Assembly (NCBI GenBank): GCA_964586315.1
Contig: CAZPHE010000039.1
Span: 1 to 18,707 of the forward strand
Source of the DNA: CAZEER01 sp964586315
GTDB lineage: Bacteria > Fidelibacterota > Marinisomatia > Marinisomatales > UBA1611
Length of the DNA: 18,707 bases
Reading direction: 5' to 3'
Part shown: piece after piece, positions 1 through 7,353 of the stretch
Position numbering within the stretch: position 1 is the first letter of the stretch
Layout: every line of letters begins with the position of its first letter
Notes under the pieces: generated by a model
What the model was told of the DNA's origin: nothing
Databases searched by the model: none
What the model saw: only the letters and a program-made list of their open reading frames with translations
Translations under genes and position numbers: made by a program

Positions 1-2489
1 TGGAAGATGCTGTTATTACTGCAAAAATTCTTGGTATTGTTTTGACTAAACGTGCAAATGGTAAAGCTGCAGATGTTGAATTAGCTGGATTCCCTTATCA
101 TTCTCTTGATAATTATTTGCCGAAACTAGTAAAGGCAGGGCACCGTGTTGCCATATGTGAACAAGTGGAAGACCCACAATTATCAAAAGGTATTGTTAAA
201 AGAGAAGTTATAGAAGTTGTTACACCAGGTACACTTACTAGCGATAAAACTTTAAACGATAAATCCAATAGATATATTGGTGCATTAATTATTAGAAAGA
301 ATGTATCTGGTTTTGCATTTATAGATTCATCAACAGGAGAGTTTTATATTGGAGAATGTAAAACTATTCAATTAAATAATGTATTATTAAAATTTAGTCC
401 ACAAGAAATGATCATTTCAGATAAATTAGTCTATTCTAATTTAAATTGGTATCAAGAATTTCAACCATTTATTACACAGATTGATGATTGGATGTTTGAT
501 TTCGATCATTCATATAGAACTCTTAAAAAACATTTTAATATTACATCTTTGAAAGGATTTGGATGTAATGAAATGGTCCTAGGCATTTCTTCTGCAGGAG
601 CTTTAATACAATACCTTAAATCTAATTTAGCTTCATCTCTAGATCATATTTGCAAATTGTCACCGGTAATTCAAGATGGGTTTATGGGCATTGATTCATT
701 TACTATAAAAAACTTAGAGGTTTTTAATACACTATCATCTCAAGGTAGGCATGGAACGTTAATTGATTGTATTGATGTAACTCTTACAGCAGGTGGAGGT
801 AGACTTTTAAGAAAAAACTTGATGAATCCATTAACAAATAAAAAGGAAATAATAAAAAGACTAAATAATGTAGAAGCATTTATTGAAAATCAAAAAATAT
901 TAAAATCAATTCAAGAATTACTTAATAAATCTTCAGATATCCAAAGATTATTGGGCAAGATCAATAAGAGTAAGGCTACACCTAGGGATATTGTTGCTCT
1001 TTCAACGTCACTTAGTTTTATTCCTAAATGGAAAAATTATCTTAATTCATCAGATAATCAATATCTTAATAAAATTGCAAAAAAATTTAGTGATACAAAT
1101 TTTATTGTAGAAAAGATTAAAGCTACAATTAATAAAAATCCCCCACCTCAATTAAATCAAGGAGAAATAATTAGAAGTGGTGTCCAATCAGAACTGGATG
1201 ATTTGCGTATGTTATTATCAAATAGTAAGGAATGGATAAAGAATTTTCAAAATATAATGCGAAAAGAATTAGATATTCCCAAGCTGAGGATTGGATTTAA
1301 TAAAATATTTGGGTACTTCATTGAAATAAGTAAAGTAAATCAAAATAAGGTTCCAAAGTCATTCATTCGGAAGCAGACTCTTGTGAATTCAGAAAGGTAT
1401 ATTACTGAAGAACTAAAAGAGTATGAAGAAAAGGTGATAGGTGCTGAAGAAAAGATATTTACTATTGAGTCAGGTATTTTTAATGAAATCTGTGGATTCA
1501 TTATTTCAAATATAAAACTGATTCAAAAAAACGCATCTGTAATTAATTATTTAGATCTTTATACTTCCTTTTCTGATTTGGCACTAAAGAATAATTATAT
1601 AAAACCGATAATAACAAATCAAGCTGTCTTGGAAATAGAAAGTGCTAGACATCCAGTAGTAGAAAAGTTATTACCAGCCACTGAAAAATTTATTCCGAAT
1701 GATTTATTTATGGATGTAAAATATAACCAAATCCATTTACTTACTGGACCGAATATGGCTGGAAAATCAACCTATTTGCGACAGATTGGTCTTATAGTTA
1801 TTATGGGACAAATAGGGAGTTTTGTACCAGCATCAAAAGCAAAAATTGGAATTGTAGATCGTTTGTTCACAAGAGTAGGTGCAAGTGATAATCTGGCAGG
1901 CGGTGAGAGCACCTTTTTGGTTGAAATGAATGAAGCTGCCAATATTTTAAATAATGCAACTAATAACAGTTTGATATTATTAGATGAGGTTGGGCGAGGA
2001 ACATCTACATATGATGGACTTTCATTAGCTTGGGCAATCACAGAATACATTCATAATATAGATAAAATTCAAGCACGTACGATTTTTGCTACGCACTATC
2101 ATGAATTAACTAACTTAGAAAATTCTCTTCAGCGTTTAGAAAACCATCATGTTGAAGTAAAAGAATTTGGTGATTCTATAGTTTTTCTTAGATCTATTGC
2201 AAAAGGTCCAGGAGATAAGAGTTATGGCATTCATGTTGCTAAAATGGCAGGATTACCAGAATCAGTAATTATTAGAGCATCTGAAATTTTAAATCATTAT
2301 ATAAAAACGTCTATTAAACATGATATATCAACTTCGATTAATACAGAAGATCAATTGAAAATTTTCAAGAAAGAGGATTTAATATTTCGAAATAGATTAG
2401 ATCAAATAGATGTTAATTCCATAACACCAGTAGAGGCACTCAAAATATTAGATGAACTCAAAAAAGAATTTGATTTATACAATCATTAA
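1..2489 (+). CDS. mutS: DNA mismatch repair protein MutS (5' end outside window)
   Basis: MutS recognises base mismatches and small loops in DNA and recruits MutL in an ATP-dependent way. The reading frame is open from the window edge (first full codon at base 3). The first visible residues align with about residue 40 of typical MutS, so roughly 40 N-terminal residues are missing, including the mismatch-binding Phe-x-Glu motif expected just upstream. Family marks seen are the N-terminal AGIPYH-like segment (LAGFPYH), ICEQVEDP and VTPGT, the Walker A motif GPNMAGKST at 1746-1772, the Walker B Asp-Glu at 1983-1988 followed by VGRGTST, and FATHYHEL. The tail ends in the usual short C-terminal helix (TPVEALKILDELKK). 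A TTG at 42 is an internal codon, not the start. The last 38 bases also encode the start of the next gene. Identity is essentially certain; MutS1 is favoured over MutS2 because the mismatch-recognition domain is present and no Smr domain is seen. Confidence 0.98.
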   Translation, partial: EDAVITAKILGIVLTKRANGKAADVELAGFPYHSLDNYLPKLVKAGHRVAICEQVEDPQLSKGIVKREVIEVVTPGTLTSDKTLNDKSNRYIGALIIRKNVSGFAFIDSSTGEFYIGECKTIQLNNVLLKFSPQEMIISDKLVYSNLNWYQEFQPFITQIDDWMFDFDHSYRTLKKHFNITSLKGFGCNEMVLGISSAGALIQYLKSNLASSLDHICKLSPVIQDGFMGIDSFTIKNLEVFNTLSSQGRHGTLIDCIDVTLTAGGGRLLRKNLMNPLTNKKEIIKRLNNVEAFIENQKILKSIQELLNKSSDIQRLLGKINKSKATPRDIVALSTSLSFIPKWKNYLNSSDNQYLNKIAKKFSDTNFIVEKIKATINKNPPPQLNQGEIIRSGVQSELDDLRMLLSNSKEWIKNFQNIMRKELDIPKLRIGFNKIFGYFIEISKVNQNKVPKSFIRKQTLVNSERYITEELKEYEEKVIGAEEKIFTIESGIFNEICGFIISNIKLIQKNASVINYLDLYTSFSDLALKNNYIKPIITNQAVLEIESARHPVVEKLLPATEKFIPNDLFMDVKYNQIHLLTGPNMAGKSTYLRQIGLIVIMGQIGSFVPASKAKIGIVDRLFTRVGASDNLAGGESTFLVEMNEAANILNNATNNSLILLDEVGRGTSTYDGLSLAWAITEYIHNIDKIQARTIFATHYHELTNLENSLQRLENHHVEVKEFGDSIVFLRSIAKGPGDKSYGIHVAKMAGLPESVIIRASEILNHYIKTSIKHDISTSINTEDQLKIFKKEDLIFRNRLDQIDVNSITPVEALKILDELKKEFDLYNH

Positions 2490-3522
2490 ACTTTTTTTTA
2501 TTTTTTCTATTTTATCTGGCGATGGGACTTGGGTAAAATATGGTTGGGAATTATTTAATTATGTAATTGATGCAAGATCAGTCGCTCTTGGTTCATCAAA
2601 TATCGCATATAATACTCATTCAGTATCTTCCTCTTTGATCAATCCATATTATTCAAATAAACCAATCAAATATATATCTGTAACTCATCAATCACGTTAT
2701 GCAGGTATTGCTAATAGTGATTTAATTGGTTTTCAATTGAAAAAAGAAAAAAAAATAATCAATATAAATGTACTCTATGAGGGCATTAGTAAAATACCAG
2801 ATACTCGTTCAATGCTTTTAGATTGGGGATATGATGGTTTATTTGGTACAAATGATCTTGGTGAAGGTAATGGGATTTTAGATGAAGGTGAACGTTTAGA
2901 TTATAATCAACTAATTTATTTTAATCAACATAGATTAGGTTTGTATTGTTCTTTTTCTTATAAATTAAACCAAATTCCTATTGGTTTGGGTTTTAAAGTA
3001 TTATCCTATTCATTAAATAATCATTTTGCTCTTGGGTTTGGACTAGATTTAGGTTTGATTAAAAAGGTTAATTTTTCTACAGTAGCATTAGTAATAAGAA
3101 ATCTTCCTGCATCAGGGTTAATATGGGATAATGGTACAATCGAAGGTACATTTCCATATCTTTCTATAGGATTTCATCAGCCTTTAAACTTTATTGAAAG
3201 TAAAAATTTAAAAATTAATACAATGGGGCGTTTAGATGTTAATGCCTTAAATGGAAATTCGGTAGATTCACAAATTCGTTTTCATAATTTCACGTGTGAT
3301 ATGTCTATGGGTGTTGAAGGTATTTATAAGGATAAATTTTTTATTCGCTTGGGATCTGATCCATTTAAGAATTTGACAGGTGGTCTAGGATTTAATTGGG
3401 ATAATTTAATGATTGATTATACTTTTTTTTCTTCTAGTGGTAATGGTTATTTAGGTAATAACCATCTAATATCTCTCAATATTTCTTTAGAATGGATTTT
3501 TAAAAAAATTATTGGGATATAA
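2452..3522 (+). CDS. PorV/PorQ-family outer-membrane beta-barrel protein
   Basis: A 356-residue exported protein. The N-terminus has a basic n-region (MNSKKN), a hydrophobic stretch at about residues 8-22 and a plausible signal-peptidase site near LSG. The segment at about 40-52 (DARSVALGSSNIA) matches the motif that opens mature PorV/PorQ/UPF0164 proteins, normally R-x-x-G-M-G-x-A, followed by an N-P segment (LINPYYSN). The rest alternates short Gly/aromatic-rich strands, as in a FadL-like barrel, and ends in an amphipathic strand. In Bacteroidota such proteins act in type IX secretion or as outer-membrane barrels of unknown role; the exact role here is unknown. Residues 126-150 form an acidic Gly/Asp/Asn-rich insertion that resembles a calcium-binding loop. 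The ATG at 2452 lies inside mutS in another frame. A TTG at 2470 is an alternative start but would lose the lysines of the signal peptide. Confidence 0.72.
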   Translation: MNSKKNLIYTIIKLFFIFSILSGDGTWVKYGWELFNYVIDARSVALGSSNIAYNTHSVSSSLINPYYSNKPIKYISVTHQSRYAGIANSDLIGFQLKKEKKIININVLYEGISKIPDTRSMLLDWGYDGLFGTNDLGEGNGILDEGERLDYNQLIYFNQHRLGLYCSFSYKLNQIPIGLGFKVLSYSLNNHFALGFGLDLGLIKKVNFSTVALVIRNLPASGLIWDNGTIEGTFPYLSIGFHQPLNFIESKNLKINTMGRLDVNALNGNSVDSQIRFHNFTCDMSMGVEGIYKDKFFIRLGSDPFKNLTGGLGFNWDNLMIDYTFFSSSGNGYLGNNHLISLNISLEWIFKKIIGI

Positions 3523-3622
3523 TAATTAACATAATTTGTATTCATTTCTAGCTTTCATGGTTGGAGAATATTAAAGTAAGTCTCTAATTTAATGATCCTT
3601 AAAAAAGGAAAAAAATAAATTA
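3523..3622. other. Intergenic gap between porV-like gene and yicC
   Basis: A 100-bp AT-rich gap, the second longest non-coding stretch here. It probably holds the promoter of the yicC-gmk-rpoZ group, but no box pair is convincing: TTGGAG at 3561-3566 and TAATTT at 3585-3590 are 18 bp apart and each matches only about half of the consensus. The purine run AAAAAAGGAAAAAAA at 3601-3615 sits a little far from the yicC ATG to be a clear Shine-Dalgarno site. No strong terminator hairpin was found. Confidence 0.4.
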
Positions 3623-4483
3623 ATGATTAAAAGTATGACAGGTTTTGGCCGTGGTTCAGTTGGTCGCGGAAAAAACAAAATTGATGTTGAAATACGTTCA
3701 GTTAATTCACGTTTCTTAGAATTGAAATTAAGAGGTATAAATCTTGAACCTTTAATTGAACATGAAATAAGAAAGCTAATTGATGCTACAGTTATCAGAG
3801 GAAGTCTCCAAATCCGTATCGATTTGAATTCAAATTATAACCATCAGAAAATAAGTTTTAATAATGAAAGATTTGAATTAATTCAGAGCGTATTAAAAAA
3901 TATACATGTTAAATATGGTCAAAGAATGAGTTTAAGTGATATTATTACAACTCATGATTTATTAAAAACAGATGATCCAGCGTCAATTAACCAAAAAAAT
4001 ATTATTAAAGCATTATCAAATGCAATAAATCAGCTAATTGAAATGCGAGCGAAAGAAGGGAAACAAATTTACGATGATATTGTTAAAAGAATTAATAATC
4101 TAACAATTGCTATTGATAATACAGAAAAAATTGCAAAAACTTATAAAAATAAAAAGCAAGATAAACTACACTCCACTATTTCAGACTTATTAAATACAGA
4201 AAAAATTGATGAAAATAGATTGATTCAAGAAGTTGCATATCTTTCTGAGCGAACTGATGTAACAGAGGAGATAGTTCGTTGCAGGAGTCATTTTGAACAA
4301 CTTAATTATTTTTTAAAACATAAAGATCCTGTGGGAAAAAGAATAAATTTTTTAATTCAGGAAATTGGTAGGGAGATTAATACAATTGGTTCAAAAAGTC
4401 TTCAAATAGAAATCACAAAAAATGTTGTTCAAATGAAAGATGAATTGGAAAAGATACGTGAACAAGTACAAAATATTCTTTAA
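3623..4483 (+). CDS. yicC: YicC family protein (putative endoribonuclease)
   Basis: A 286-residue protein of normal length for the YicC/YloC family. It opens with the signature MIKSMTGFGR, followed by the conserved IRSVNSRFLEL segment, and ends with the C-terminal DUF1732-type region (FLIQEIGREINTIGSKS, then a helix ending EKIREQVQNIL). Family members have been reported as endoribonucleases that influence small-RNA turnover in Escherichia coli and related bacteria; activity here is inferred from family only. It is cytoplasmic, with no signal peptide or membrane segment. Its stop codon shares one base with the gmk start (TAATG at 4481-4485), so the two are probably translationally coupled. The yicC-gmk-rpoZ order is widely conserved among bacteria, which supports all three calls. 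Confidence 0.95.
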   Translation: MIKSMTGFGRGSVGRGKNKIDVEIRSVNSRFLELKLRGINLEPLIEHEIRKLIDATVIRGSLQIRIDLNSNYNHQKISFNNERFELIQSVLKNIHVKYGQRMSLSDIITTHDLLKTDDPASINQKNIIKALSNAINQLIEMRAKEGKQIYDDIVKRINNLTIAIDNTEKIAKTYKNKKQDKLHSTISDLLNTEKIDENRLIQEVAYLSERTDVTEEIVRCRSHFEQLNYFLKHKDPVGKRINFLIQEIGREINTIGSKSLQIEITKNVVQMKDELEKIREQVQNIL

Positions 4484-5058
4484 TGAAAAATTTGATTACA
4501 ATTTCTGCGCCATCAGGGACTGGAAAAACTACTCTTTGTAAAGCTTTACAGAAAAAATTCCCAGAAATTGAATGGTCTATTTCATATACTACACGGGAAA
4601 AAAGAGTCATTGAGGCAGATGGACTCGATTACCATTTTGTTTCAAATAAAAAATTTGAAAAATTAATTAAAAATAATTCTTTTGCAGAGTGGGAGAATGT
4701 ACATGGGAATTTTTATGGTACTCAAAAAAACACAATAGAAAAAGCAATAATAAACGAAAAGTTCCTTTTATTAGAAATGGATGTAAAAGGGGCCATGTCT
4801 ATCAAAAGGTTGTATTCTCAAAATACCTTTTCTATTTTTATTGTACCTCCAAGTATTGAACATTTACGAAATAGATTGATAAATCGTGGTTCGGAATCAT
4901 TTAAAAAAATAGAGCTTCGACTAAAAAGATTTAAACAAGAAATGGAATATAAAAATAAATTTGATCATATTATGATAAATGAGAAATTTAATTTGGCAAA
5001 ATTTGAACTTATAAAATTAGTAAATAAACTAAAAAAAGGAGTACCTAATGGGACTTAA
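4483..5058 (+). CDS. gmk: Guanylate kinase
   Basis: Guanylate kinase phosphorylates GMP to GDP with ATP and feeds GTP, dGTP and (p)ppGpp pools. At 191 residues it has normal bacterial length. The P-loop is SAPSGTGKTT (residues 8-17), followed by the GMP-binding signature SISYTTREKR, the DYHFV segment, WENVHGNFYGT and the lid region around LINRGSES. The start is fixed by the TAATG junction with yicC. The last 11 bases overlap the rpoZ start in another frame, and the gene supplies the Shine-Dalgarno sequence for rpoZ within its own 3' end. The rel gene downstream makes ppGpp from GTP or GDP, so precursor supply and alarmone synthesis lie in one gene run. Confidence 0.97.
   Translation: MKNLITISAPSGTGKTTLCKALQKKFPEIEWSISYTTREKRVIEADGLDYHFVSNKKFEKLIKNNSFAEWENVHGNFYGTQKNTIEKAIINEKFLLLEMDVKGAMSIKRLYSQNTFSIFIVPPSIEHLRNRLINRGSESFKKIELRLKRFKQEMEYKNKFDHIMINEKFNLAKFELIKLVNKLKKGVPNGT
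5033..5050 (+). promoter_or_regulatory. Strong Shine-Dalgarno site for rpoZ inside gmk
   Basis: AAAAAAGGAG precedes the rpoZ ATG (5048) with a 6-base spacer (TACCTA). It is one of the few clear Shine-Dalgarno sequences in the window and fixes the rpoZ start. It is contained in the gmk coding sequence. Confidence 0.7.
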
Positions 5059-5323
5059 AACCATACCATTCCGAGATATAGAAGAGCAAGCGGAAAACAT
5101 GTATGAAGCTGTGGTAGCCATGTCTGGACAGGCAAGGGCTGAATTACAAGAACGATTATTGGATAAGGCGATACAAGAGCATCAAGAAGATGAATTAGAT
5201 GTATTTGATGAATTAGATGAACTCACTCCTGAGACATATGAAGAAAAAGAAAAAGTTACAACATTGGCTATAGAAAAATTTCTTTCTGGCGAAGTTAATT
5301 GGAGAAAAACTACTATAAAATAA
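5048..5323 (+). CDS. rpoZ: DNA-directed RNA polymerase omega subunit
   Basis: The small omega subunit helps assemble and stabilise RNA polymerase by clamping beta-prime. The 91-residue product is not a close match to proteobacterial omega but carries the core helix ENMYEAVVAMSGQARAEL (about residues 16-33), comparable to the Bacteroidota form N-x-Y-E-x-V-x-I-x-x-x-R-A. It ends in a segment (about 72-87, AIEKFLSGEVNWRK) that resembles the Bacteroidota omega C-terminus. Between these lies a very acidic linker (residues 46-68). Position directly after gmk is the classic location of rpoZ. A good Shine-Dalgarno site 6 bases upstream supports the start. The stop shares one base with the next gene's ATG (TAATG at 5321-5325). 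Confidence 0.85.
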   Translation: MGLKTIPFRDIEEQAENMYEAVVAMSGQARAELQERLLDKAIQEHQEDELDVFDELDELTPETYEEKEKVTTLAIEKFLSGEVNWRKTTIK

Positions 5324-6000
5324 TGGATAATTTAGAATTAGATATATATAATTATTTAAAGCAATATAAGAAATTATTTGGTAATGAGTTATTTTATACA
5401 AAAGAAAAAAATCAAGACAGTCAAATAAAGGAAAAAATTGTTTTCAAAAAAAAACAAAATCTTAAGGAATATGAAGAATCTATTAATCTATGCTTAGAAT
5501 GTAGTTTAGGGAAAACACGTACTAATTTTGTTTTTGGTATGGGTGACCCTGATGCAGACTTATTATTAATTGGTGAGGCACCCGGTGAGCAAGAGGATTT
5601 AAAAGGTCTACCATTTGTTGGTAAAGCAGGAAAATTATTAGATAAGATTTTAAGTGCAATACAAAAAACGCGTAAGCAGGGTGTCTATATTGCAAATATA
5701 TTAAAATGTAGACCACCCAATAATAGAGATCCGTTACAATCAGAAATAGATAAATGTGAACCTTATCTTTTAGAACAAATTAAAAAAATTAATCCTCGAC
5801 TTATTGTTGCTTTAGGCAGAATTGCTGCAAAAACATTATTAAAAACGGATATTCCCCTTAAAGAAATGAGAAATAAAACACACCAATATTATGGTACTCC
5901 TTTAAGAGTTACTTATCATCCTGCTGCTTTACTAAGGAATTCAAAATTTAAACAACCTACATGGGATGACTTCCAATGGGTAAGAGATTACTTAAATTGA
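5323..6000 (+). CDS. Family 4 uracil-DNA glycosylase (iron-sulfur type)
   Basis: Removes uracil, mostly from deaminated cytosine, to start base-excision repair. The 225-residue protein shows the family-4 marks: motif GEAPGEQED (84-92) with GLPFVGKAG after it, motif HPAALL (199-204), and four cysteines that would bind a [4Fe-4S] cluster at C57 and C60 (CLEC) and C129 and C145. All are present, so the enzyme looks intact. The N-terminal about 45 residues are a charged, low-complexity extension common in bacterial members. I chose the ATG at 5323, which forms a TAATG junction with rpoZ as seen at other boundaries here; an in-frame TTG at 5299 would add 8 residues overlapping rpoZ. It lies 9 bp before dnaB. 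Confidence 0.93.
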   Translation: MDNLELDIYNYLKQYKKLFGNELFYTKEKNQDSQIKEKIVFKKKQNLKEYEESINLCLECSLGKTRTNFVFGMGDPDADLLLIGEAPGEQEDLKGLPFVGKAGKLLDKILSAIQKTRKQGVYIANILKCRPPNNRDPLQSEIDKCEPYLLEQIKKINPRLIVALGRIAAKTLLKTDIPLKEMRNKTHQYYGTPLRVTYHPAALLRNSKFKQPTWDDFQWVRDYLN

Positions 6001-6009
6001 TGTAAAATA

Positions 6010-7353
6010 ATGAATGAGAATAATAAACTAAACATATTACCTCATTCTAATGATGCTGAAGTGGCGGTTCTAGGATCAATGCTTTCTTCAAAAGAAGCTG
6101 TAAGTAAATCAATTCAATGGCTTAAGCCAGATTATTTTTATAAAGATGCTCATGGAATAATATTCTCTACTATGTCAGATTTGTTTGAAAAAGGTGAATC
6201 AATAGATACTTTAAGTGTCATAGAGCTATTAAAACAGAATAAAACACTCGAATCAGTGGGAGGTACTTATTTTATAACAGGTCTTGTTGATTCAGTACCA
6301 ACTGCTGCACATGTTGAACAATATTCTAAAATAGTCATGGAAAAAGCCCTACTAAGGAACTTAATAAATCTATCACATAAAATAGCAAAAGAAGCCTATG
6401 ATGATAGCCAAGAGGTTGGAGTTATTTTAGATAATGTTGAACAATCTATATTTAGTATTACCCAAAATCGTTTAAAAGGTGGTTTTAAGCAAATTAATCC
6501 GATCATTATTGAAGCTATGGAAAGATTAGAGAAAACAAGGATACAAGGTGATAATGTAATTGGGATCCCTTCTGGTTTAATTGATTTAGATGAAATAACA
6601 TCAGGTTTCCAAGAAGGGAACTTAATTATTATAGCAGGTCGTCCAGGCATGGGTAAGACCTCTCTTGCTCTTTCAGTAGTTAGGAATGCAGCAGTTGATG
6701 CAAATGTTGGTGTTGGTATGTTTAGTCTTGAAATGTCAAATCCTGAACTTGCAATGAGGTTACTATGTGCTGAAGCAAGGGTTGATAGTCATTTTGTAAG
6801 GACAGGAAAACTTCCTCCTAAACTTTGGAAAAACCTTGGGATTTCTGCTGGAGAGCTTGAAAAGGCACCAATTTATTTAGATGATACACCAGCCCTCACA
6901 GTACTAGAATTACGTGCTAAGGCTAGGAGGCTAAAAGCAGAAAATCCTATTGGTCTAATCATAGTTGATTATTTACAACTGATGCAAGGACCCAAAGGAA
7001 TAGAAAGTCGTCAACAAGAAATATCTGTTATATCAAGGTCCCTCAAAGCACTAGCTAAAGAATTAAGCATCCCTATAATTGCATTATCCCAATTATCAAG
7101 AGCAGTAGAGCAACGTTCAGATCATAGGCCTCAATTATCTGATTTAAGAGAAAGTGGGGCTATAGAACAAGATGCAGACGTTGTGATTTTTTTATATCGT
7201 CCCTATGTATATAGTCATGAAGAAGAGGATGATGGTAAAGCAGAAATAATTGTTTCGAAGCAACGCAATGGTCCCACTGGAAAGATTGAAGCATCGTTTA
7301 TAAATAAATATGCACGTTTTGAAAATCTATCGAAAGTCAATATCCCGTTTTAA
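6010..7353 (+). CDS. dnaB: Replicative DNA helicase DnaB
   Basis: The hexameric helicase that unwinds the replication fork 5'-3' and recruits primase. The 447-residue protein has the N-terminal DnaB domain (about 10-110, beginning PHSNDAEVAVLGSML) and the RecA-like C-terminal domain. Visible motifs are Walker A AGRPGMGKT (209-217), the catalytic glutamate in SLEMS (E241), Walker B LIIVDYLQLM (316-325), ALSQLSRAVEQR (358-369) and the KQRNGPTG segment (417-424) that carries the trans-acting arginine. No intein or insertion interrupts these sites, which are common intein positions. No clear Shine-Dalgarno precedes the ATG. The stop overlaps the rel start as TAATG at 7351-7355. Confidence 0.98.
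   Translation: MNENNKLNILPHSNDAEVAVLGSMLSSKEAVSKSIQWLKPDYFYKDAHGIIFSTMSDLFEKGESIDTLSVIELLKQNKTLESVGGTYFITGLVDSVPTAAHVEQYSKIVMEKALLRNLINLSHKIAKEAYDDSQEVGVILDNVEQSIFSITQNRLKGGFKQINPIIIEAMERLEKTRIQGDNVIGIPSGLIDLDEITSGFQEGNLIIIAGRPGMGKTSLALSVVRNAAVDANVGVGMFSLEMSNPELAMRLLCAEARVDSHFVRTGKLPPKLWKNLGISAGELEKAPIYLDDTPALTVLELRAKARRLKAENPIGLIIVDYLQLMQGPKGIESRQQEISVISRSLKALAKELSIPIIALSQLSRAVEQRSDHRPQLSDLRESGAIEQDADVVIFLYRPYVYSHEEEDDGKAEIIVSKQRNGPTGKIEASFINKYARFENLSKVNIPF

Noticed and set aside
42..44. TTG as the mutS start
   Set aside because: Codons upstream in the same frame (EDAVITAKILGIV) align with conserved MutS sequence, so the gene continues past the window edge.
3509..3527. ATTATT/AATAAT inverted repeat at the end of the PorV-like gene as a terminator
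   Set aside because: Only six A-T pairs, far too weak, and expected by chance at this base composition.
5299..5301. TTG as the start of the uracil-DNA glycosylase
   Set aside because: It would overlap rpoZ by 25 bases, and the ATG at 5323 gives the TAATG junction seen repeatedly in this window.
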